Positions 34,972 to 44,213 of a stretch of DNA of 64,000 nucleotides are shown in pieces. Each line of letters opens with the position of its first letter. Within the stretch, counting starts at the first letter, position 1. The stretch is from NCBI GenBank assembly GCA_003313425.1, contig NHZP01000011.1:1054001-1118000 (forward strand), written 5' to 3'. The position numbers and the translations under genes were made by a program. Source of the stretch: Pseudopyrenochaeta lycopersici. Taxonomy: Eukaryota > Ascomycota > Dothideomycetes > Pleosporales > Pseudopyrenochaetaceae. Under the pieces are notes generated by a model. It had not been told where the DNA came from. It searched no databases and was given only the letters and a program-made list of their open reading frames with translations.

Positions 34972-36372
34972 TCATTGTCCAACAACAGTACCTTCCACCA
35001 CTACCCTTCTGTCACTCTCACCACGCTCATCCATCCGTCTTATTAGAGTTGGGCAGATCAATACGCCACGTCTACCTGTCCCTTCCCACTCAAACTCATA
35101 CGTGAACGGCTGCCCAAATAGCCAGATCCGTAGCTCAAGAGCTTCCGAGATGATACGTGCGAGATCTTCCTCCTTGTCCTGATCACTAGCTGTAGGGTTC
35201 GCCCAGGGGAAGAAGGTCAACGAGAAGTGTTCGGCTGCTTCGCGGATGTCGGATTGGAAGTTCCAGGATCGACGAGGATTAGAGATGGAGTGTGTAGATG
35301 TGTAAAGGTAGACGGACAGGCGGCGGTGGAGAGTCATTGCTGCTGTGAGGTTTGAGTCTAGGAGGAGGTCAGTGCATGACATTCGCATAAGAAACACTAC
35401 AAGGGTCAACTTACCAGATGTCGTATCATCTTCGTTTCGTACCCGCACACCATTTAACTCCTCAGGGAATAATGTTTCTCCATCTTCTTCTCGCTTTGGC
35501 CCTGTAATGCCAAATACGTATGCTGCAAGTGCGTGCTTGAGAGCCGTCGTTGGATTCGAGCATTCTTGCAATAGTTCCACCATATTTATATCCCTGGCGC
35601 CGAATCTAGCGAGTTCAGGCTCTATGCTAGGTGTAATACTGGCGTGTACATCGCGATAGTACGTCTCAACATGGCGCTGAATCTCGCTGAAGAGGGTTGA
35701 GACCCTGCTCTGAATAGCATTGTCGTGTGCTGCAGGGGGCAGGAAGCCAGCGATGTCGGAGGAACTCGATTGCTGAGTAGGCGCCGGGGCAGGAATCGGG
35801 GTTGGAATGGGTGGTGAAATAGGTGTTTGCGAGACCTGAACATAAGGACTGTTTCTTCCTCCCAAGCCAACGCTTTTCTGTTGCATCATGACAAGCTCGG
35901 GCGTCGAGTCTGCATAGCTTGTATACCTCGTTGTACTTCCATTTGCATCGTGCTTTCTATTGCGTCTCTTGAACAAGAAGAATGCAACGATGAAGGCAAT
36001 CGCTCCTCCAACTATCAACATTGCAATAGCTATCCCCGCCACGGCGCCTGTGCTAAGGGATGAGCCACCATTGTTCGAACTTGCTGCTACATTATCACTA
36101 GATACAGAAGTTTGACTCGTCCGGACTCCGGTGAATACCGGAGTGGGGGCATTTTGGATGGTCTTCACCATATTCGTACTTTGTGGTCCTCCACCGCCAT
36201 CAGGTAGTTGTTGACGGTCGTCTGGAGGTACACTGTTTCGGTCTTCTGGCACCGGTGTGTCGGTTGGATGGATTGCTAGACTTATAGAACATGGTTCAAA
36301 TGGGCCGCCCGTGGCGTCTGATGGACACTCGACCGTGAAAGATACTGCATCTTGAGCACTGGAGGTAACCAT
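34972..36372 (-). CDS. Single-pass membrane protein with disordered juxtamembrane region
   Basis: Exons 36372-35415 and 35357-34972 encode at least 447 aa. The 57-nt intron has a perfect GTAAGT donor, a CTGAC branch and a CTAG acceptor but no in-frame stop, so an unspliced reading is also open. Layout: a short Cys-containing outer part, a Ser/Thr/Asn-rich stalk, one helix (AGIAIAMLIVGGAIAFIVAFFLF), a basic RRNRK stop, a Pro-rich linker and a C-terminal cytosolic domain of about 230 residues with helical pieces (SRVSTLFSEIQRHVETYYRD). Similar helical tails occur in many Dothideomycete and Eurotiomycete membrane proteins of unknown role. A signal peptide is missing in this frame; an upstream ATG at 36769 opens a hydrophobic leader (MKLAPNSARTSVQFGILALA), but I could not join it with convincing splice sites. 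Confidence 0.68.
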   Translation of the reverse strand: MVTSSAQDAVSFTVECPSDATGGPFEPCSISLAIHPTDTPVPEDRNSVPPDDRQQLPDGGGGPQSTNMVKTIQNAPTPVFTGVRTSQTSVSSDNVAASSNNGGSSLSTGAVAGIAIAMLIVGGAIAFIVAFFLFKRRNRKHDANGSTTRYTSYADSTPELVMMQQKSVGLGGRNSPYVQVSQTPISPPIPTPIPAPAPTQQSSSSDIAGFLPPAAHDNAIQSRVSTLFSEIQRHVETYYRDVHASITPSIEPELARFGARDINMVELLQECSNPTTALKHALAAYVFGITGPKREEDGETLFPEELNGVRVRNEDDTTSGKLTLVVFLMRMSCTDLLLDSNLTAAMTLHRRLSVYLYTSTHSISNPRRSWNFQSDIREAAEHFSLTFFPWANPTASDQDKEEDLARIISEALELRIWLFGQPFTYEFEWEGTGRRGVLICPTLIRRMDERGESDRRVVVEGTVVGQ

Positions 36373-37248
36373 GTTCTCCACAGGATGCAAGACCTAACAG
36401 ATGTTGTGCAAAAACAGAAAAAGGGAAGAAGAGAGAAGAACTACCAATGTCCGGGGTCCTTCTCAAAATAACCCAAATGCGGACGCACAGCTGAACCTAC
36501 CATCACGGGCATCAGGCTGTCCACATCAGCTCAGCCGCACGCCATTTTCGCATATGGCATCCAGTTGCAGCTCCGCCTCACCAGAGACAGCGCAGTCAGG
36601 CAGACTAGTTTCAATCCTCGCCTGCGATTGCTCGCCTTTCCCGCTTACTGTCGTACACGCTGTGGTAAAAATATAGTGCTGAGGGTGGGGTGTCAGCGGA
36701 GAAGCCCAGCGCCAATGCGAGGATGCCGAATTGTACGGAGGTCCGGGCGGAGTTTGGGGCTAGTTTCATGCACGCTTGTCCATTCATGCGCAGCCTCGTC
36801 GAGCACAGCCTTGGAAGTGATCAATGTGAGAATTGTGTTGCAGGTCTTTAAATGTCTGAGGCCTGAATATAGTGTGTGGTGCTTGTCGTGCGGGGAAGAA
36901 CATGCCTGAGAAACAAACAGATCGTCATATTGATTGGTTGGTCGAGCAGTCGACGTTACAAGATACATGGATATGGTATGGGTCTGGCCCCTCCTGTCGC
37001 GATTCAAGACTGGTTATTCGTAACGAGCAGTACTATTCATCTCATGTCTCTGCTGGAGAGGCGCAGCTACGAATGATTTTGGTGGATTCTAAGGACTCGG
37101 CAGCGTAGTAGTTACAGAGTGCCCATTTTGAGTTTACAGCTCGGCAACTTCACGCCCGTTCGGGTCATCATTCATGATCTTTCCTGATTGGTATGAATTT
37201 AGAAGCATCGACATTCTGTACGCTTTTTTTGTCGCCTGAACATAGGAC
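36373..37248. other. Probable 5' exons of the membrane protein, then intergenic
   Basis: On the minus strand, 36769 down to about 36540 contains a hydrophobic leader and then a Cys-bearing open stretch (around SLPDCAVSGEAELQ). These may be the missing first exons of the neighbouring membrane protein. The only phase-compatible intron I found is about 37 nt, too short to trust. The remainder (36770-37248) shows no gene. Confidence 0.35.
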
Positions 37249-37575
37249 ATGTCGCAACGAGAACGGTAAGTACAGCAACGCTAGCTTTGCTCTAACCCCA
37301 GCTCTTACACCAGTGGAAATCCCTCGGGATGCGATATCAGCCTTGAGGAGGCTATAACTGTGCTAGTAATATTCGTTATCTCAATGGTTATTATTGTGGA
37401 AATAATGGTACAACTTGTGGAGAGAAACTTCGACTTGAAGCCGTCGGCAAAGTCTGTAGCGGCATTGTGTAAGAAATATATTTTTCATAGTAGGCCAACA
37501 ATCCGGATGACGGCGCTCCCACTGAAAGGCCTGCAAGCTGGCGGTGCATGCATCGCCCTCGAGGCTCTAGAGTAA
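37249..37575 (+). CDS. Possible small membrane protein, two exons
   Basis: ATG 37249 begins a 17-nt coding exon ending at a GTAAGT donor. The 48-nt intron (37266-37313) has a CTAAC branch and CCAG acceptor. Exon 2 (37314-37575) continues in frame to give 92 aa. The protein has one strongly hydrophobic helix (ITVLVIFVISMVIIVEIMV), a basic middle and no known domain. The spliced start and intact intron signals argue that it is a gene, but there is no homology support I can name. It lies at the edge of the A/T-rich, gene-poor pocket. Confidence 0.4.
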
Positions 37576-38365
37576 CTCAGCCGTACTTCTTTCACCATGC
37601 CATTATTTCTCAAGGCGAATCCAATCGTCTTCTAGTAGCACGCTATTAGTCCTTCTTAAGATATATCTACAGTGTGAATATAATTGTTTATCAAGCTATT
37701 GGTGAGAGAATAAGCGTTTTTCATATTAACATTACTAGAAGACCATATGGTAGGACTAAATACGAGGTAATAAAATTCCTCTAACAGATAACCTAGTCCA
37801 AATTTCAAAGTTGTTATCTCCCAACACTGGTAGCGATGTCATGCTAGTTTCGCTGAGACTTGTGGAATCTCGCACGAAGACTTCTTAGAGAAGCCCGATC
37901 GCACAAAGTAGCTTAGCCCAACCATACTTCTACCTCGCTATATATGTCAGGGCTTAGGCCTATGAACGCTAAGTCATGCAACGGAAAAGGCGTAAATGAT
38001 CAGCGATAGTTGATCGCTTACATAGGATCGTACTCTGCCTATTAAAGCTCTGCAGCCTCGTAAAGCCTAACAATTAACAGCTAGTCAACTAATACTACCG
38101 CGTGCGCTGTATTATTGAAAGCTTAGAGGCTAAGATATTTGTAAGAGAATTGTTCCACCAGCGAGCATACGTAGCAATAAGAGGTCATAGGCATAGCAAG
38201 ATCAATTTGTGTAGTTGTCTAATCCCTCCCTTTCTCCGTTTGCGCGCCGTGTTGCGTGCGCTCGTGACATGAATGGTTCGCGCTCCAAGTGCCCCTCTTG
38301 TGCAAGTCCTATCAGAACCTCATCCTCGCACCTATATCCCTTCTCCTCTCCCTCGCCCATTCTTA
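37576..38365. other. A/T-rich stretch with degenerate repeat-like sequence
   Basis: Unusually rich in TAG, CTA and TTA words in every frame on both strands, unlike the flanking genes. It looks like a decayed repeat, possibly altered by RIP-type C-to-T change. No terminal repeats or transposase fragment could be recognised. Confidence 0.4.
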
Positions 38366-38841
38366 CTATTCCTCAGCCTCTCTGCATATCAAATAGATAT
38401 TGCAGGCAAAGGAAAGTGGGCAATTATCAGTGAACGTATCCTGTTCCTTATAACAATTGTACTTGTATTTACTTATGAGACTACCCGGTCTCAAACCGCG
38501 AATCGTTCCCATCAGCGTCCCGGCTTTGGCACTCTCGTCGCATCCAGACACAGGGTAGTATTGACCACCTCCATACGGAGTGTCAATCCTGGCCTTGCTG
38601 GTATCGGCCTTACAAGGGCCGTCGAAGACTGATGGTCGGTCGTTACATTCGCCCTTAGAACCATCTTCAAGGCCCAATGAGCATAATGTCCATCAGCGCA
38701 AGTAGGAAAGCTCGTTCCAGTACCGAGGCAAGACTTGCAAGATGCAAACCTGCCAACCCCTGGTATTCTGATACTTGGTATTAATTGGGCCGTCGTGATG
38801 AGGATATTGGCTAGAACGGAGAGGAGAATGGCAAAACGCAT
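38366..38841 (-). CDS. Small secreted cysteine-rich protein (candidate effector)
   Basis: Exons 38841-38724 and 38664-38366 encode 138 aa. The protein opens with a textbook signal peptide (MRFAILLSVLANILITTAQ). The 59-nt intron changes frame; splicing joins CKSCL to DGSKGECND and continues through a glycine/tyrosine-containing middle to a cysteine-bearing tail. Nine cysteines lie after the signal, an odd number that leaves one unpaired or hints that the 3' end is spliced further. A TATA box (38936-38941, minus) lies about 95 bp upstream. No family is recognised. Small size, secretion and a gene-poor, A/T-rich setting are the usual profile of a fungal effector or surface protein; that role is inferred only. 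Confidence 0.6.
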
Positions 38842-39924
38842 GATGAAGAAGGTGGTGAACGGTAAGGAGTAGATGACTGTGTTGTTGATGATAACTCTGG
38901 GTGGTACTGCTGTAAAAGGGGAGCAATAGCCCGACTTTATACTTGCCGCATTACCTTCGAAACGACGAGATATAGGCTGCTCGGGGTGGGCCAATACCCG
39001 AGGAATCCGCCTCTCGAGATGAGGACCGCCTCATGGTGTTCGGGTTCCTTAGGATTAATCACTTGGCATGAAATCCTTCGGATTGTGATTTCTTGTGTAG
39101 CGTCATAGTAGGTGGCCTTGAATCATGCTCATGATGGAGCGTACCAATACACATCGTCGAAACGACGATCCCCAGGTTTTAGTACAGATTCTTTCACCAT
39201 ATCAGGCCTACCCGATGTCGGTGAGCATACCCTTTCCTGAATCAATGGCTGAAGGGGGAAGCAAAGATCCGCTTGTCCAAGACTACGCCCCCTACAGCGT
39301 CCAGTATATAGGCAGCAACCCTGCTCAAGAGAATAATTGTAGCTAGAGTGGCGGTGATCAGGCATATCACAAGGGAGCCAAGTGGTAGATTGAGAAAGCC
39401 GAGAAATGATATTTGGCAAGATCTTCAAATAAGATCAAGGTTTTAGGCTCCAAGAGACGAAGTAGAGAGTTGCGTCAGGCAGTCAAGCTAAGATGTCGGT
39501 CCTACTTTGACAACGGATTAGGCTGTGTACATTAAATTTAGAAAACCGCGGCTTAGCTCCAGATGAGGCCCACAACGTACTACAATAATTAGGTATGAGC
39601 ATAGAGGAAATATTTAGAGACCCTGCCTACAAGAAGACAGAGAATAAGCCCTGCGAAGGCAAGGAAAAGAATAGTTGTCTGGAATTTCGTACAATGCGGG
39701 AGTATTAGAATTTGGCTATCATTTAGAGCACTAGAGACTAGCAGAGTAAGAAAGTATAAAATTAAGTAATCAGTTAAGAGAGCGATCTTACCCCTGGGTA
39801 AACTATCAGTAAGGAGCTAGCAGCTTTATGAAGGTTACGGTAATGGCAATGAGAGTATACTCCTGAATTTCTGCTGGACACTGAGTTCAGCGTCGTTTAC
39901 TAGCCAGAATGACCGGGCAAAATC
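38842..39924. other. A/T-rich gene-poor stretch, repeat-like
   Basis: Holds the secreted-protein promoter at its left end. The part 39420-39830 is dense in TAG/CTA/TTA words and resembles 37576-38200 in texture, suggesting decayed repeat sequence. The short frames at 39125-39428 on both strands are not convincing. Confidence 0.4.
38936..38941 (-). promoter_or_regulatory. TATA box for the small secreted protein
   Basis: TATAAA on the minus strand, about 95 bp upstream of the proposed start codon at 38841 and well placed for a fungal core promoter. It supports transcription in this direction. Confidence 0.45.
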
Positions 39925-40275
39925 ATGCAATCTGGACCAGAAGGAATCATTGATTCCGATCCGGGAAGTTGCACTGAAGACGGGCTGATTCCCGACGATC
40001 AAGTCGAATGGCGGGAGTGGGGACTCTGGGCCATTGCAGATTTCTTCGAGATGCTCAAGTACCACTTTCGGGAGCTTGACTTCGAACCGATCGGAAGAGG
40101 TGAAGTATGTGCGACTTGGAACTCGGACCCTGCAATACAACGCCTAGTTACGGCCATTCAACAGGTATACCGAGAAAATGGCTGGACTGATTTTGCTCGT
40201 TCCCGGAGGGAGGAGTGTCAAGTGGCCGTGAGGCCAATGCTCAAAAGTCAAATTCTTGACTCATTCGGGGATTAA
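39925..40275 (+). CDS. Orphan ORF, 116 aa, unknown function
   Basis: Begins at the first ATG after an in-frame TGA and has mixed third-position codon use that looks coding. The protein is acidic at its start (MQSGPEGIIDSDPG) and has an aromatic helix (WREWGLWAIADFFEMLKYHF) and a basic C-terminal half. No signal peptide or known domain. The opposite strand is open over 39835-40140 but lacks an ATG. It could be a whole small gene or the last exon of a degraded one. Confidence 0.4.
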   Translation: MQSGPEGIIDSDPGSCTEDGLIPDDQVEWREWGLWAIADFFEMLKYHFRELDFEPIGRGEVCATWNSDPAIQRLVTAIQQVYRENGWTDFARSRREECQVAVRPMLKSQILDSFGD

Positions 40276-40990
40276 TTTTGATCAGAATAGGAGAACAATT
40301 ACAGTACTGAAGTAGTCATGTTGCCCTGCACGTAGTGTTTTCAAATGTTACGGTAGATGTGTTCGCTATATTTTCTTCCTAATTCAGCAGTAAAGTGAAA
40401 CTTTATGTCCTGCAAGTACTGAAATGCTTCTCTGCCGGCTCTCTCAAGCTATGTCGCCCATCATGGTTATTTTCAAATTCTACTCTCATCAATTTTCGTC
40501 ATTTGTTTCCATCATAAATCCATTCTTCTCTCGACTGTCTTTGCCGCAAAGGGGCTAGCGTTGAGTCTTTCCACAACATCCCTAATGCTTCCGAAGAGTA
40601 AGCCTTCTGGGGAACACTGACAGGCTGGAACTCATTGTGAGTCGCTCGAGAAGAAGGTGATTGCAAGTGATACCAACGACCAAGTGTACACCGCTCAGCG
40701 ATTTGCGTCTGAGAGAGAGCCATTAGGACCAGAGTATCAGAGGATTGCGCAAAACTCTTGCAATGCCATTTCGGCTTCAGCACAACCGATTGGACGATTG
40801 GAAGGAGAGCTTGCAAGCAGAAGTGTACAGTATGCAAGATTGACAGGATGGTTGAGAGGCTATCTGTATGATCAACTGTTAGAGCATCCTTTCACCTGAT
40901 CTACTTTTAGTGAAACATTTTGTACAAATCATGATCTTCTTATTACCAACATGACGTGTAGAAACTCCTAGTGTGGAGTTATGATATCGT
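40276..40990. other. Intergenic, one doubtful frame
   Basis: A plus-strand frame around 40621-40899 (no ATG) looks weakly protein-like and could be a last exon, but no partner exon was found. Otherwise empty. Confidence 0.35.
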
Positions 40991-41981
40991 CTATTTCACT
41001 ATCTCTTGCGGCGCGTCTACGATAATAAGCTGACTCTGAGCCTGTTTCTCATTTGTGATTGCTTCTGATTTACAGTCGCAAGCATCCCTCCGCAGAGCCT
41101 CCAAGAATCCCGCAGCTGCGGTGCCGCACGTTGCTGCCATAGCCGCGCTCGCAGCGATTGCATTCGCTGCGGCAAGACCGGAGCCGCCAGCACCAGCGCT
41201 TTGAAGGAGAGCAAATGTACTTCCAGCAGCAATGTAGCCGCCCATGTTGGCTTGAACTGCAGCCGCAAGGGATCCTGTTCGAAGTGGTTAGCTATTTAAT
41301 TGGGCCAAGTGCATAGAGACTGTGAAGATACATACCAGCTGCAGTCCCGCCTGTAGTGAATCCAGCCAAGCCTAAGACAGCGGGTGTAACAGCCATGGTT
41401 GTTGGTATTGCAAGAATGCAGGAAATAAGGGTAGCTGCTTCGCTTGGGTGCTCTGTGATCCACCTCAAGACTCCCTCACTTATCCCAGGCCAATGCTCCT
41501 GTACGCCATCAATAAGAGCCGTACTTTTATGCTCGAGTTCACTGAAGATGTTACCAGTCATAATCGACTGCCACACCTCATCTGCTGTTCTGCCAATGTG
41601 TTCACCCATCTCTTGGCCAAAATCTTCCATAAAATTCCAATCGGGAACCGGGATTTGTTTGGCGGCCTGTTGCGAAAGCGAGTTCAAGTGTCTCAAACCC
41701 TCTTCAGCAACTGGTGCGGCGTGTTTTATCGCTTTCTGAGCAGCATCATTTGCCTGCGTGAGAGCATCCTCAACCACGGGAGCAATGTGAACTTTGGCAT
41801 CCTGACCCAATTGGTCGAGATGTTTGTATACCTGTTTTGCAGCCGGAACAATATGCTTCTCTGCCTCTTGAACAGCCCTGTCAACGTGATTCCAAGCTTC
41901 CACCGCGGCTGGACCAACAACCTTTGCCGCCTCTTGACTAAGCTCATCGAGAGCTTTCCAGGCATTATCGAATATACCCAT
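40991..41981 (-). CDS. IFI6/IFI27 (ISG12)-like protein with tandem amphipathic 22-residue repeats
   Basis: Exons 41981-41336 and 41274-40991 encode 309 aa. After a short start (1-17) come four tandem 22-residue units at 18-39, 40-61, 62-83 and 84-105, plus a partial fifth. Each has proline at unit position 7, a leading Ala and a Q-(E/D/K/Q) end, so they should form proline-kinked amphipathic helices like those of apolipoproteins. An acidic linker follows, then a Gly/Ala-rich hydrophobic domain (AVTPAVLGLAGFTTGG, joined by splicing to SLAAAVQANMGGYIAAGST) with the character of the interferon-induced 6-16/ISG12 family. In animals these are small mitochondrial or ER membrane proteins that affect apoptosis. 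No signal peptide. The domain call rests on pattern only; the fungal function is unknown. Confidence 0.75.
41360..41930 (-). repeat. Coding tandem repeat, 66-bp unit (approximate span)
   Basis: The part of the IFI6-like gene encoding the 22-residue repeats (codons 18-105, about 41930-41667) is a diverged 66-bp tandem array. It is visible in protein but only weakly in DNA. The conserved features per unit are a Pro at position 7 and an Ala at position 1. Confidence 0.6.
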
Positions 41982-42533
41982 AGTGGCCGTGTGGGTGATA
42001 TGCGATGCGTTTAGGTTATTTCCTGGTGAGGGGCTTGCGAGATAAAAGGCAAGGCAGTAAGGTTACACACTGCCAAGGTTACGTGCATGGAATGAAGCTT
42101 CCAATAAAAACGCGACATGAGACAAGAGAGTCTGGTGTTAATTGTGTTCCTGTTTCCCTGCAATGTTTCAGTCAATGGTTGAAGAGACCGTCGCTGAGAA
42201 GGATGAAATAACGGAAACCATTGGAATAGGTCAATGTGCAATAATGTCATGAGACAGGAGCAAAGAATGCGTCTCTCGACATTCATTCAATAGGATATCA
42301 CAACACAGGCAGGCCAACGCCACGATAAATGCCATAATTCCTCTAGTAGACGAGTTGTGTCGTGACTGTGTCAAAGTTTGCTGTAGATTGAAGCTTGAAT
42401 AGTATATTTATCTTGGTACACATGTGCATTGGGTGCGAATCACGCTTGGATTTCGCCCTCGTTGAAATAACCCTCTTACTCTGATCAAGTTCAAAGGCTT
42501 CGTTCTCCTGTGCCCAGCATCCTTGGACTTTGT
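41982..42533. other. Intergenic, no gene seen
   Basis: About 0.55 kb. Upstream of the IFI6-like gene (minus) and downstream of the NDUFA2 gene (minus). No clear element. Confidence 0.45.
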
Positions 42534-42966
42534 TCATAATTTCGTCTGCACAAGATCGGTGACTTGTTGCTCAATCGCCTTGTCGTCCAGACCCTTGAGC
42601 GGCAACTTCTTCTCCTTCCCAAAGTCTGTTTCATACACGTCAGTTTTACTCGCTGTGCGGCGTTCCACTCCAAACATACCGAATCTCGCATATACGGTTG
42701 GCTCGGTGCCACTGGCTTCTCGGATCATGATCGGGGTGTGTGGGTTGTGCTTCTTCATGGTAGGGTAGCTTCGGGTGAGGAAATTCCTGCATATCCAGTC
42801 AGCTTCGGTCTTCCCCATGGTGATCCTGCATTGCCTCTGCGCATTGCGGGAGAGACTGGTTATGTTGGAGTGTCGTATACCTGGTCGCAGCGCTGTGCTC
42901 GCTGGTCTGGCAGAACAAGAACCTCAACTCCTTCAGTCCTTGGCCAAACACATATTTGGACGCCAT
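42534..42966 (-). CDS. NADH:ubiquinone oxidoreductase B8 subunit (NDUFA2, 10.5 kDa)
   Basis: An accessory subunit of mitochondrial complex I with a thioredoxin-like fold. Exons 42966-42881, 42786-42680 and 42625-42534 give 94 aa, the family length. Exon 1 supplies FGQGLKELRFLFCQTSEHS and exon 2 the highly conserved FLTRSYPTMKKHNPHTPIM. Removing the 54-nt second intron, which is open and could be mistaken for coding, joins YARF to DFGKEKKL as in homologues. Imported without a cleaved presequence in most species. It is head to head with the pyruvate carrier gene, 284 bp apart. Confidence 0.94.
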
Positions 42967-43250
42967 GTTCAGATCTGTGACCGTCGTGTGGGGGGATCAA
43001 TTGGTGCTGTCGCTGCTCGCAACAACATCATGAAGTTGACGTTCCTCAAGCTCTCCAAAGGCGCCTTGCCCAAAGCAGTTTAGCCAATCGGAGGTTCCCC
43101 CAACGTAATCCCGAATTTATCCAACCGCAGGACGGGCCCGACATCGCGAGCGACTCCGTTGAGCTCCTCACACGACACCTCTGCCCATCTCCGCTCAATT
43201 CGCCTCCCCCATACACGGCTTTTGGGAAGTGAAGGGAAGACTCAGCAATC
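42967..43250. promoter_or_regulatory. Bidirectional promoter of NDUFA2 and MPC genes
   Basis: A 284-bp stretch between the divergent start codons of two nuclear genes for mitochondrial proteins. It must carry both 5' leaders and promoters. No specific factor site was assigned. Confidence 0.6.
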
Positions 43251-43840
43251 ATGTCGTTCCGTCCCGGTTCCCGCATCTTCACCAGCTTCCGGCCCTTCTT
43301 CCGACAACCGTGGAATGCCCGCCGACGAGTCAACACCGCCGCGGGCGCTGAGCCTGCTGGCTTTGCGAAATTCTGGGATAGCCCTGTTGGCCCCAAGACG
43401 GTGCATTTCTGGTATGTTCACTACCCGTCAATACGGCCCTATCCGCCCTATACACTATGCCGGCTCAGCCAAACATTCAATTGATTCAGAGCCAAACTAA
43501 TATACATGCCAGGGCTCCAGTAATGAAATGGGGCATGGTCCTCGCAGGCGCCTCCGACTTCTCCCGCCCCGCTGAATCCCTCTCCTTCACCCAGAACTTC
43601 GCCCTCATGTGCACAGGCGCCATCTGGACGCGCTGGTGCTTCGTCATCCGGCCCAAGAACATCGCTTTGGCCGCTGTCAATGCGCTTGTGTTCGTCGTTG
43701 GCGCAACGCAAGTAGGACGAATTTACCAGTACAACAAGAGTCTGCAGGCGACTGAGGCGCAGGCCAAGCTGGAAGGGAAAGAGTTGGAGTCAGATTTGAA
43801 GGCGACTGCGGAAAAAGTCGAGAAGGCTGTCAAAGCATAG
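43251..43840 (+). CDS. Mitochondrial pyruvate carrier subunit (MPC2/MPC3-like)
   Basis: A subunit of the inner-membrane pyruvate carrier. Exons 43251-43411 and 43513-43840 encode 162 aa. The N-terminus is Arg-rich (MSFRPGSRIFTSFRPFF) and helps import. Splicing joins HF-W to APVMKWGMVLAGASDF, the family signature, followed by RPAESLSFTQNFALM, TGAIWTRWCFVIRPKN and the last helix NALVFVVGATQVGRI. A charged C-terminal tail rich in Glu/Lys/Ala extends beyond the core. All helices expected for the larger subunit type are present. Confidence 0.93.
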
Positions 43841-44213
43841 AGGGGGAGCCGTGAAGAAGGAGCAGCACCATAGCAGCATGATGATGAATTGGTTGGGAAT
43901 TTCCCGGCTCGGAATCGAATCATGAGCGGGACTGCGGGGATGTGGAAGGCTACTGTACATTTACTTGGACATCTATCTTGGCAACAAGCTTGAGCTTGCC
44001 TAGCATGGGCTGCCTTTCAATTGAAATAGAGCAATACACCAGTCCAATTCTTTCTTCTTCGTGGGCTTTCTCATCCACCCTTTGTCGCTTTGGTTGAGTT
44101 TATGCCAGCAGACACGGTGCAGATTTGCTGAAGACTTTCTTTCAAGTGCCCAGAATCATATTCAAAACGATCATAAAACTATCGGAATTCCCGATTGGCA
44201 GGCGATACGATAA
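43841..44213. other. Convergent 3' region, no gene seen
   Basis: About 0.37 kb between the pyruvate carrier and the minus-strand cysteine-rich gene. No credible frame. Confidence 0.5.

Noticed and set aside
36401..36676. 91-aa plus-strand frame upstream of the membrane protein
   Set aside because: Overlaps the likely 5' exons of the minus-strand gene and has no family signal.
39835..40140. Minus-strand frame of 101 aa overlapping the orphan ORF
   Set aside because: No ATG start; the plus-strand frame has a proper start and better composition.
40621..40899. Plus-strand frame of about 80 aa, possibly a last exon
   Set aside because: No ATG, no joining exon found, and the opposite strand is equally open.
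42775..43083. Plus-strand frame over the first exons of NDUFA2
   Set aside because: Antisense to exons that match the NDUFA2 family very well.
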